From NCBI GenBank assembly GCA_003244145.1, contig QHBM01000114.1, positions 1-36,715 of the forward strand: 36,715 nt of DNA, written 5' to 3'. This document shows positions 15,789 through 22,006 of this stretch, piece after piece. Every line of letters begins with the position of its first letter. The first letter of the stretch is position 1. The notes below the pieces were generated by a model, which saw only the letters and a program-made list of their open reading frames with translations, ran no database searches and was not told the DNA's origin. The translations under genes were made by a program, and so were the position numbers. Source of the stretch: Chthoniobacterales bacterium. GTDB lineage: Bacteria > Verrucomicrobiota > Verrucomicrobiia > Chthoniobacterales > UBA10450.

Positions 15789-15794
15789 TCCAAT

Positions 15795-15836
15795 AGGTAA
15801 TCACACTTGAAAAAGTAAGTCAACTGAAAAAAGTAT
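15795..15836 (-). promoter_or_regulatory. Candidate promoter/operator of the vapBC-ATPase operon
   Basis: Read on the minus strand, TTGACT (15823-15818) is followed after 17 nt by TTACCT (15800-15795), a weak -10 box. Two direct repeats, TACTTTTTTC and TACTTTTTC, flank the -35 box and are spaced about 18 nt apart centre to centre, a plausible AbrB-type autoregulatory operator. The start point would be within a base or two of ATG 15788, giving a leaderless mRNA. By-eye call. Confidence 0.35.
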
Positions 15837-15861
15837 TCTTTTCTTAGGAGAGGGCTACAGG

Positions 15862-15925
15862 CGAGCTTATATCCAACACGAATATGGAAAGGTTGCGAGC
15901 GACGCCCATGGCGTTGACACCGGAT
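15862..15925. repeat. Candidate dispersed repeat (GCGTTGACACC type)
   Basis: The stretch with AATATGGAAAGGTTGCGAGC and GACGCCCATGGCGTTGACACC resembles 17183-17212 (GACGCCGGGCGCGTTGACACC): CGACGCC and GCGTTGACACC are shared, with four differing bases between. The two copies flank the XRE/BrnT antitoxin-toxin cluster. Similarity is short and could be chance. Confidence 0.35.
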
Positions 15926-15961
15926 TAGGAAGTGACGAGTGATCCACCACGGCCGATTCGT

Positions 15962-15975
15962 GTCGCCGCGGCGAC
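15962..15975. other. 14-nt perfect palindrome
   Basis: GTCGCCGCGGCGAC is self-complementary throughout. It sits in the 445-nt gap (15789-16233) between the vapBC operon and the XRE gene, which otherwise holds repeats and no gene that I can support. Confidence 0.5.
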
Positions 15976-16086
15976 CGACGAAGTGACCAGCGCAGAAAGA
16001 AGAGCCTGCTTGGGATTTGTTGAGGAATGCGGGAAGGCGGCGTAGTCTGCGTGCCATGAATCGCAGAAAATTTATTGGTACCACCT

Positions 16087-16205
16087 TTAAAAGTAGAAAG
16101 TAGAAAGGCTAAAGTAGAAAAGTGATCGAAGTAGAAAGTAGGAAGTAGAAATTGGGGGAGCGGGGAGCCGTCGAGCGAGAAAGTAGAAATTGGGTAAGAG
16201 CCGAG
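16087..16205. repeat. Mosaic intergenic repeat (AGTAGAAAG module)
   Basis: At least five units of AGTAGAAAG, AGTAGGAAG or AGTAGAAAT with CTAAAGTAGAAAAG, two of which precede ATTGGG. The block resembles 21246-21345 and ends at the stop-proximal edge of the XRE gene. Confidence 0.65.
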
Positions 16206-16233
16206 CCCCCGTGGACGCGAGCAGCTTACGGCA

Positions 16234-16545
16234 CTACCCCGCCACGAATTCGATCTTCACTTTTTGCCCAAGCGATCGCGCGGCGCGGTTGAGCGTTGCC
16301 AGCGTGATCGAGGTGTTCTCCGGGTCGAGCAGGCGATGAACGGCGGCTCGCGACGTGCGCATTTGTCCGGCCATCGTGCTCTTGTTCAATTTTCTCTCTT
16401 TCATCAGGTCCGCGACCTTGAGCGCGACGGCGCGTTTGAGCGCAACGGCGTGGACTTCCTCGTGCAGTCCTTCTTTTTTGAGAAAGGTTTCGAAGCTACT
16501 TCCCCGATGCTTGTTCCTATTTCTTGCCGGTTTTGAGGTAGGCAT
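16234..16545 (-). CDS. XRE-family HTH antitoxin-like protein, apparently without toxin
   Basis: A 103-residue protein. SSFETFLKKEGLHEEVHAVA leads into a helix-turn-helix: KVADLMKERKLNKSTMAGQM and RTSRAAVHRLLDPENTSITL, ending LGQKVKIEF. This pattern is common in HigA-like antitoxins encoded next to RelE/HigB toxins. No toxin gene is visible on either side: the 72-nt gap to the gene ending at 16618 is too short and the other side is repeat. It may regulate in trans or be a remnant of a lost pair. Confidence 0.8.
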   Translation of the reverse strand: MPTSKPARNRNKHRGSSFETFLKKEGLHEEVHAVALKRAVALKVADLMKERKLNKSTMAGQMRTSRAAVHRLLDPENTSITLATLNRAARSLGQKVKIEFVAG

Positions 16546-16617
16546 TTTGCAGAACCGCTGATTACGCGGATGTCACGGATAGTTTCGATAAAGCTCTCGC
16601 CCCAGGCCGAAGCGTGT

Positions 16618-16827
16618 TTACTTCGCGAGTTCCGCCGCTTGCTGGCGAATAATTCGTCGCAGCGAAATATTTACTGCTTTCGAGTTGGGGAAGACTTTGG
16701 CGACATCAGGCTCCAAGATGGCGACATTCGTTCCTTGCGCGAAGCGACGCGCATATCTTCCGCGCTCGCCGGGTGAGAAATCATATTCGGCCCGCCCTGG
16801 CTTTCGGACGGATTTATTCTTCTTCAT
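16618..16827 (-). CDS. Antitoxin partner of BrnT
   Basis: A 69-residue protein starting MKKNKSVRKPGR, with EYDFSPGERGRYARRFAQGT and NVAILEPDVAKVFPNSKAVN. This EYDFS..RGKYA..Y..GTNVVVLDPDVA.VFPdS..VN pattern is the usual small antitoxin next to BrnT/HigB-type toxins. The start at 16827 overlaps the end of the toxin gene by 14 nt; a longer in-frame start at 16905 would put 26 residues of unlikely sequence first. It differs from the classical BrnA, which has a ribbon-helix-helix. Confidence 0.82.
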   Translation of the reverse strand: MKKNKSVRKPGRAEYDFSPGERGRYARRFAQGTNVAILEPDVAKVFPNSKAVNISLRRIIRQQAAELAK

Positions 16828-17104
16828 AGGACTTTCGTTCTCGTCGGCTGGCGCGTCTTGCGCTGATGATGCGAATATTATCGCCTCGCTCAGTATGAAC
16901 GACAACGAGCAATTTGCCCGCCAACGCTCGACCCATGGTCACGAACCGCGCTTCGAGCAATGAATGATCGGGGTCTGGAATTGTGAATGACAACGCATCG
17001 GCGAAAACGGTAGCGGCTTCTTCGAAGCTGATGCCATGCTTGGCGAGATTCGATCTCGCTTTGGCTGCGTTCCATTCGAATTCCAGAGCCATGGATGACT
17101 GCAC
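16814..17104 (-). CDS. brnT: BrnT-family ribonuclease toxin
   Basis: A 96-residue BrnT-type toxin. FEWNAAKARSNLAKHGISFE, EAATVFADAL, DPDHSLLEARFVTMGRA, LLVVVHTERGDNIRIISARR and RERKSYEE follow the family from end to end. BrnT is a RelE-like RNase that blocks translation; the pair with its antitoxin downstream is normally autoregulated. GTG at 17104 has GGAG seven nt upstream and is preferred to the internal ATG at 17092. The toxin precedes the antitoxin, as usual for BrnT. Confidence 0.9.
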   Translation of the reverse strand: MQSSMALEFEWNAAKARSNLAKHGISFEEAATVFADALSFTIPDPDHSLLEARFVTMGRALAGKLLVVVHTERGDNIRIISARRASRRERKSYEEE

Positions 17105-17237
17105 TCATCTTCTCCGACATCGGTCACAAAGGCCAACGGTGATTTATCAGATCGAAAATGGGCATGAGCAGGTTCGCCCGGATGGGAACGACGCCGGGCG
17201 CGTTGACACCAGTTTCCATGGACGTAATCTCCGTTTC

Positions 17238-18242
17238 ATGACTGAGAAACCTTCAGGAGCGATGCGAAGTTCAGAACGATATGGTGTGACGCGCCGAGAA
17301 TTTCTCGGCACAACTCTCGCAGGCGGAGTTACCGTTCTGGCGGGAGGATTGATGTTCCAAAAACTTTCTGCGGCGGAGAGTCCAGCGGCGAAGTCGTCGT
17401 TTCTTTTGGGAGGCGATCTGACCATCAATCGATTGGGGTTTGGTGCGATGCGGCTGACGGGTGAGGGGATTTGGGGGTGGCCGCCCGATCGGGAGAACGC
17501 GAAGAAAGTTTTGCGTCGGGCGGTGGAGCTCGGGGTGAATTTCATCGATACCGCGGACGCTTACGGTCCGGAAGTGAGCGAGCTGCTCATCGCGGAGGCG
17601 CTGCACCCGTATCCGAAAGGGCTCATCATTGCGACCAAGGGCGGCAATACGCGACCGGGCCCGAATCAGTGGGTGCCTGATGGCCGGCCGGAATATCTGA
17701 CCAAATGTGTGGAGGGAAGTCTGAAGCGGTTGAAGCTCGAGCGGATCGATCTCTATCAATTGCATCGCATCGATCCAAAGGTGCCGGTGGAAGAATCGCT
17801 GGGCGCGCTCAAGAAAATGCAGGAGGCCGGAAAGATTCGGCACGTGGGATTATCGGAAGTGAACGAGGGGGAAATCGAACGAGCGAAAAAGGTTCTGCCG
17901 ATCGTGAGCGTGCAGAACCAATACAACATCGAGAACCGCAGATCGGAACGCGTGTTGGAATACTGTGAGAAAGAGAAGATGGCGTTTATCCCCTGGGCGC
18001 CGATCGGCGGAAGCAGGGCTTCGCTGGCGAAGACCGGCAGCCCAATCGAAGCCGAAGCGAAAAAGCATGGAGTAAGCGCCGTGCAGCTTGCGCTGGCCTG
18101 GCTGCTTTATCATTCGCCGGTGATGGTGCCGATCCCGGGAACGTCGTCGCTGGCGCATCTCGAGGAAAATATCGCTGCCGCGAAAATCTCGCTCACCGCA
18201 GAAGACTGGAAGTCGATTGAAGCGCTCGCAGCGCGAGCGTGA
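17238..18242 (+). CDS. Tat-exported aldo/keto reductase
   Basis: A 334-residue aldo/keto reductase with a twin-arginine signal: GVTRREFLGTTLAGG (Arg19, Arg20) then a hydrophobic core. The mature fold starts at LTINRLGFGAMRLTGEGIWG. The catalytic tetrad is present: Asp and Tyr in DTADAYG, Lys in ATKGG, His in LYQLHRID. C-terminal QNQYNIENRR, PIGGSRA and VPIPGTSSLAHLEENI fit a YajO/Tas-like subgroup. Tat export implies the cofactor is loaded in the cytosol and the enzyme works outside. ATG at 17238 is chosen because the upstream open frame (to 16983) runs antisense through brnT and has no protein-like sequence. A terminator-like hairpin follows. Confidence 0.9.
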   Translation: MTEKPSGAMRSSERYGVTRREFLGTTLAGGVTVLAGGLMFQKLSAAESPAAKSSFLLGGDLTINRLGFGAMRLTGEGIWGWPPDRENAKKVLRRAVELGVNFIDTADAYGPEVSELLIAEALHPYPKGLIIATKGGNTRPGPNQWVPDGRPEYLTKCVEGSLKRLKLERIDLYQLHRIDPKVPVEESLGALKKMQEAGKIRHVGLSEVNEGEIERAKKVLPIVSVQNQYNIENRRSERVLEYCEKEKMAFIPWAPIGGSRASLAKTGSPIEAEAKKHGVSAVQLALAWLLYHSPVMVPIPGTSSLAHLEENIAAAKISLTAEDWKSIEALAARA

Positions 18243-18243
18243 T

Positions 18244-18297
18244 CCGCCTTCGCGCGAGGCTACGGCGTGGCAAGCAGAGGTCAGAGGTCGGAAGAAG
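18244..18297. repeat. Mosaic intergenic repeat
   Basis: CCGCCTTCGCGCGAGGCTACGG... GGCAAGCAGAGGTCAGAGG is a degenerate copy of the 43-nt core plus the TCAGAGGTC unit, beginning two nt after the stop of the aldo/keto reductase. Confidence 0.6.
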
Positions 18298-18315
18298 AGA
18301 GACTGCGCGCCCAAT

Positions 18316-18387
18316 ATGAATCGAAAACTTACCGCGGCGGCGGCTGCCTGGTCAAATTACCCTGTTGCGCGAAGTAAGCGCGGCTGA
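18316..18387 (+). CDS. Possible 23-residue small protein
   Basis: A short frame starting MNRKLTAAAAAWSNYPVARS and ending KRG, between a repeat and a terminator-like hairpin at 18405. A GA-rich stretch (GAAGAAGAGAG) lies 15-25 nt upstream, too far for an ideal ribosome site. The Ala-rich run and basic ends could be a peptide, but with no second copy to compare this is only a candidate. Confidence 0.2.
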   Translation: MNRKLTAAAAAWSNYPVARSKRG

Positions 18388-18404
18388 CAGTTAAAACGGA
18401 ATCC

Positions 18405-18437
18405 CTGCCGGAGAAATCCGGCGGCGGCTTTTGTTTT
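18405..18437 (+). terminator. Probable Rho-independent terminator
   Basis: CTGCCGGA (18405-18412) pairs with TCCGGCGG (18417-18424) around a GAAA tetraloop, followed by CGGC and a T-rich run CTTTTGTTTTT. It probably ends transcripts from the aldo/keto reductase side. Confidence 0.6.
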
Positions 18438-18552
18438 TGGCGTGTTCTCTCTCAGAATTCCATACCAACGATCATGCGCGTCTGGAACTTTACCTCGCCA
18501 TTTATGCGCGTGAGCTGCGCGAGCGGCGTCAAGGTCACGTACCAGTGGGTCG

Positions 18553-19830
18553 TCATAACACGAACATGCCGAAGGCTGCCCCGAACATGATCAAGGCCGT
18601 GGCGCCGACAAGAACCCTGCTCAAGATGGAACTCGGCTGTTCGCGCATGATCTTCTTATCGGAAGCAACAAACAAGATGCCCACCAGCAGGAACGGAGCA
18701 AGCAACCCGTTAATGACCGCTGTCCAGAAGAGGGCCTTTACTGGGTTTACACCTAGAAAATCCAGCGCAATGCCGGCAATGGTGGACAAAATGACAACGG
18801 CATAGAACGCTCGGCAGCTGCCAAGTTTCTCGTCTAAGCCTTGTCGCCAGCGGAATGTCTCGGCGAAAGCATACGCCGCAGACCCGGAGAGGGTCGGGAT
18901 TGCTAAGAAACCGACTCCAAGAATACCTACGGTATAAATGACGGCCGCAAATTTCCCAGCGAGTGGCCCCAGGACTTCGGCCGCTTGCCGGGACGTTTCT
19001 ATGTCAGTCACGCCGTGTCGATGGAGGGTAGATGCGGTCGTCAGCATGATAAAATACATCACCAACACCGCGAAGAATGCTCCGACGCCAACATCGAGCT
19101 TTCGATTGACGATCTCTTTTTTGGTTGCGCCTTGCCGACTTCTCAGCATTCGCCGCCCCATCGCCTTCTCTTCTTCAATTTCCTGAGATGCCTGCCAGAA
19201 GAAAAGATAGGGGCTAATTGTCGTGCCTAAGATTGCAACCAAGGTTTGCCACCCGACATGCCCTTTCGGCCACGATGGCGCAAAAGTGTCATGAATCGCC
19301 GCCGACCAATTCGGATGAACAACAAATGCCGTGATGACGTAAGAAAATAGCGCCAGGCATAGCCACTTAAGAGTGTTCGCGATTTGATAATAACGCAGCC
19401 AAACAGTCGCGCAGGCGATCGCGATGCCGAACCCTATGACAAACCAATGCGAATTAATCCCGGTGAGCATGTTGGCCGCATCCGCCATGCCTGCGAGGTC
19501 GGAACCGATATTGATCACATTCGCGGCCAGCAAAGCGAACGCGGCAACCAACACCAACCGACGAGGAAACTTTAGGCGTAACGCACCTGCTAACCCGTGA
19601 CCGGTCACCATGCCGATCCTTGCGCACATCATTTGCACCATGCTCATGAGCGGCCACGTCACCAGCGCCGTCCAAAGCAGCGAGGTACCCAGCTGTGCGC
19701 CCGCTATCGAATAAGTCGCGATCCCGGAAGGATCGTCATCCGCTGCGCCCGTGATAACCCCCGGGCCAAGAATCGAAAGGAACCGTCGGATTAAACTTCG
19801 GCGAGGCAAAACCTCTTGCGGTTTTTCCAT
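18553..19830 (-). CDS. NRAMP-family divalent metal transporter (atypical motifs)
   Basis: A 425-residue integral membrane protein with about eleven hydrophobic helices. The first helix region has PGVITGAADDDPSGIATYS, aligned to the NRAMP metal-binding DPGN loop, and a later helix has ILGTTISPYLFFWQASQE, aligned to the MPH motif. NRAMP proteins import Mn2+ or Fe2+ with protons. Here DPGN is DPSG and the Met-Pro-His becomes Ser-Pro-Tyr, so the thioether ligand that favours transition metals is missing. This suggests a different substrate, such as Mg2+ in the NRMT branch (inference). ATG 19830 is preferred over the GTG before it. The remains of a CDF transporter lie just upstream on the same strand. 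Confidence 0.85.
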   Translation of the reverse strand: MEKPQEVLPRRSLIRRFLSILGPGVITGAADDDPSGIATYSIAGAQLGTSLLWTALVTWPLMSMVQMMCARIGMVTGHGLAGALRLKFPRRLVLVAAFALLAANVINIGSDLAGMADAANMLTGINSHWFVIGFGIAIACATVWLRYYQIANTLKWLCLALFSYVITAFVVHPNWSAAIHDTFAPSWPKGHVGWQTLVAILGTTISPYLFFWQASQEIEEEKAMGRRMLRSRQGATKKEIVNRKLDVGVGAFFAVLVMYFIMLTTASTLHRHGVTDIETSRQAAEVLGPLAGKFAAVIYTVGILGVGFLAIPTLSGSAAYAFAETFRWRQGLDEKLGSCRAFYAVVILSTIAGIALDFLGVNPVKALFWTAVINGLLAPFLLVGILFVASDKKIMREQPSSILSRVLVGATALIMFGAAFGMFVL

Positions 19831-19892
19831 CACGCAGAGGTAGCGTAATCATCGGTGTGAGCAAGGATATTCCGCCATGAATACGCTTGAGC

Positions 19893-20386
19893 CTACCGGG
19901 CCCATCCGGTTGAATCATTTCGTTCGTGTATTCGAGCAAGCTTGCTCTCCGGGGCAACCAAACACCCCACCGTCTTCCCTGACTGCTGATGTTCAGCACT
20001 GCGATCGGGATGTTCGTTTTCTAACTGCGTCGGCGCGATATCCGAAACGATCGCCTCGCAGCAGCGCGGCACGGTTTCGAACTGGGTCGTGGCGTGTTGG
20101 ATTTTGAACTTGTCTGTAAGTCGTGGCAGGCTTTTGCGAGCGGCGAAGAATCGCAGCGGTCTACGTCCCGCACGAGGCGGGCGGTCAGTGCCGTTTCGGT
20201 CGTGCTTATCGGCCAGATATGATCGTGCACTGCGGTGACGTTGGGCATCGCGGCGAGATATCCTCTCACCTTGGCGAAATCGATGCCTTCCGGTACGGCT
20301 TGTAGCGCGAGATTCATGGAATCACGCAGGCCCCGTGTCCCCCAAATGATTCCAGCCCGGTAAAATGGAGAAAGCCAAGATTCCAT
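19893..20386 (-). pseudogene. CDF-family cation efflux transporter remnant
   Basis: The minus-strand frame from 20386 reads IIWGTRGLRDSMNLALQAVP, EGIDFAKVRGYLAAMP, NVTAVHDHIWPISTTE and TALTARLVRD, the last helix and cytoplasmic C-terminal domain of cation diffusion facilitators. Near 20110 one base appears lost: the other frame then continues TDKFKIQHATTQFETVPRCC, the expected CDF ending, down to a stop at 19893. The N-terminal five transmembrane helices are absent; a TGA precedes the first Met. So this is both 5'-truncated and frameshifted. It neighbours the NRAMP gene and may have belonged to one metal-homeostasis unit. Confidence 0.85.
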
Positions 20387-20468
20387 TTCTCAACGCGATT
20401 TGCTCTGTTTTTTTTTGCTAATAACGCTGGATAACCGCCGGAATCTCGGCGTAAAACAGCCTACACCC

Positions 20469-20858
20469 ATGATCGCACGACAACACCCAGGCGGCATCGT
20501 CGTTATTGTTTTTGCTATCTGTTTTCTACCCGGCTGCTTTAGGCCACTCAGCGATCCACTCGTGGGGAAATGGATAAGAGAAACTCCCTTGGTGGACACA
20601 TCGCGGCCAGGAATAGCAAACATGCCACGTGGGTCTTCTATTGAGTTTATGGCGGACGGCACATTCATCCTGGGAGAAAAGCAGAGTGTAAAATACAGAC
20701 GCGTCGATAAGAACACACTCTCGATTGACGGCTTCGGAGGTGTCGCCTTGGTTTATGACTTCGTGGTTGATAAGAATCAACTCACACTGAAAGAAGGTGG
20801 CGAGCTGTGGATCTACAAGCGTGCCCTTTCCGGTTTAGGTCCCGCTCATCGGAGATAA
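20469..20858 (+). CDS. Small lipoprotein, lipocalin-like
   Basis: A 129-residue lipoprotein. The signal ends in ICFLPGC, a good lipobox, followed by DPLVGKWIRETPLVDTSRPG, SSIEFMADGTFILGEKQSVK and YDFVVDKNQLTLKEGGELW, which fit a small calycin/DUF5640-type beta barrel (inference). Start: ATG 20469; an upstream TTG frame from 20400 adds 23 residues with no signal character. It lies between gene relics on a stretch of broken DNA but looks intact. Confidence 0.75.
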   Translation: MIARQHPGGIVVIVFAICFLPGCFRPLSDPLVGKWIRETPLVDTSRPGIANMPRGSSIEFMADGTFILGEKQSVKYRRVDKNTLSIDGFGGVALVYDFVVDKNQLTLKEGGELWIYKRALSGLGPAHRR

Positions 20859-20942
20859 GTGATTGCTCGGGTGTAATCTCGACAAAACAATGCACGTCGG
20901 CTGCTTCTGATCGAAACGCCGCCGTCGATGCTCAAGCGTTGT

Positions 20943-21101
20943 TCATGCTCGCTGTCTCCGCTTAGCCAAAAGAAGGATCGGAAGAGATAGAAGCTGAATG
21001 ACGACGGGAAAAATGATCAACGCGGGGATGGACTTGCTGTAAAGGATGCGCATTAACCAGCTCCCGGCGAACCAGGCAAGGCCGAATCCGGTATCGAACA
21101 A
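20943..21101 (-). pseudogene. C-terminal fragment of a membrane transporter (MFS-like)
   Basis: The minus strand encodes about 52 residues: FDTGFGLAWFAGSWLMRILY, SKSIPALIIFPVVIQLLSLP, ILLLAKRRQRA, then a stop. Two hydrophobic helices with a basic end look like the last two helices of an MFS permease. Upstream is a stop and unrelated sequence, so the bulk of the gene is missing. Confidence 0.5.
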
Positions 21102-21111
21102 CCTCGGTTAT

Positions 21112-21222
21112 TTCGGGGCCGCTTTCCTTTTCACTCTAAAGTTCGACGAGGCCGGTCACTGGAAGATCGTCAAGACGCGCGAGATGTCGGACAAGGAGAT
21201 CGAAAAATACGATCGGAGCTAG
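21112..21222 (+). pseudogene. C-terminal fragment of an unknown protein
   Basis: The plus frame reads GAAFLFTLKFDEAGHWKIVK and TREMSDKEIEKYDRS before a TAG at 21220. The even, amphipathic, charged composition resembles a real C-terminus (SnoaL-like or similar, a guess), but no start or body is present. It directly abuts the transporter fragment on the other strand. Confidence 0.4.
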
Positions 21223-21242
21223 TGACTGCGCACCTATGGTGC

Positions 21243-21480
21243 GGGAAGTAGAAAGTAGAAAGGCCAAAGTAGAATGGAGCCGGCGGGAGCCGCGCGGCAT
21301 AGACGGAGCCCGAGGGGTGAACGAGCGGCGCGAGCGAATCAAAGTAGAATCGAACCAGCGGGAGCAGTGCGGGATGGACGCTCAAGCCTGCGAGGGAAAG
21401 GCAGAAGTCAGAGGTCCCGCCTACGCCAAGGCTACGGCGCGGCAGGCAGAGGCGGAAGTCAGAGGTCAGAAGCGGGTATA
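21243..21480. repeat. Large mosaic intergenic repeat block
   Basis: About 240 nt with, in order: AGTAGAAAGTAGAAAGGCC AAAG units, ATAGACGG, CCCGAGGGG, AGCGAATCAAA, another AGTAGAATCGA unit, GTCAGAGGTC, the 43-nt core (21407-21449, reverse complement of 7631-7673 with one mismatch), and GTCAGAGGTCAGA. It is the fullest copy of the module series in the window. The open frames across it are artefacts. Confidence 0.75.
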
Positions 21481-21507
21481 GCCCAAAGCCGCCAAGCTTT
21501 TGGAGCT

Positions 21508-21535
21508 TTGATTAAAGCCGGGTTCAGATTATTCT
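21508..21535 (+). promoter_or_regulatory. Candidate promoter of the RelE-like pair
   Basis: TTGATT (21508-21513) and TATTCT (21530-21535) are 16 nt apart. The expected start at ~21542 is next to the GTG at 21543, which has no Shine-Dalgarno, so the mRNA may be leaderless. Confidence 0.35.
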
Positions 21536-21542
21536 TTTTTGC

Positions 21543-21767
21543 GTGAGCACAGTTCCTGAAATCATCGATGCGGTGAAGCTATTGAACGAGGAGCAAAAGG
21601 GACAGTTCCTCGCCAAGCTTGCCGAGATCGATTTTGATGACGCGTGGGATCGTCAAATGGACACAGACGCCAGGGCCGGACGTCTGGATTTCCTTTGGGA
21701 GGAAGTAAAGGGCGAAATCGCGACAGGAAAATCGCGACCGTTGGATGAACTCCTCGGTCACGAGTAA
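21543..21767 (+). CDS. Antitoxin of a RelE/ParE-like pair
   Basis: A 74-residue acidic protein: VPEIIDAVKLLNEEQKGQFL, AEIDFDDAWDRQMDTDARAG, RLDFLWEEVKGEIATGKSRP, LDELLGHE. The DAWDRQME.D..AGRLD..W.EV..EI..G....LDE.L pattern is common in small antitoxins next to RelE-like toxins. The toxin gene starts inside its end (overlap 23 nt). GTG start. Confidence 0.82.
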   Translation: MSTVPEIIDAVKLLNEEQKGQFLAKLAEIDFDDAWDRQMDTDARAGRLDFLWEEVKGEIATGKSRPLDELLGHE

Positions 21768-22003
21768 ATTCTGGCGCGAATACTTCGCCTTGCCCGAAGA
21801 CATCAGGCGCAAAGCGCGCAAGGCGTTTCAGCTCTGGCGCCAGAATCCACGCCATCCATCTTTGCATTTTGAGAGCAAAGGCCCCTACTGGTCCGTGCGG
21901 ATCGATCGCGGTTGGCGCGCTTGCTCGGGTCGAGAACGATACGGCTTATTGGCTAACGATTCTGTCGCACGACGAGTACGAAAGATTGCTGCGGAGAAAA
22001 TAG
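21745..22003 (+). pseudogene. RelE-like toxin, frameshifted
   Basis: The frame from 21745 begins like intact relatives: VTSKFWREYFALPEDIRRKA, AFQLWRQNPRHPSLHFESKG and YWSVRIDRGWRA. At a GCGC run near 21920 the reading changes; the next frame then gives ALARVENDTAYWLTILSHDE and YERLLRRK, the expected RelE end, to TAG at 22001-22003. The open frame as such ends in unrelated sequence at 22017. A two-base loss in a GC repeat fits best. The C-terminal half of the toxin, holding the catalytic basic residues, is therefore lost unless the sequence is wrong. The oxidase start follows 3 nt later. Confidence 0.82.
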
Positions 22004-22006
22004 ATC

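Noticed and set aside
16087-16205. CRISPR array
   Set aside because: Units are ~9 nt with irregular spacing and no spacers of equal length; no cas gene is near.
16983-17237. Upstream extension of the aldo/keto reductase frame
   Set aside because: It is antisense to the BrnT gene; the Tat signal shows the real start at 17238.
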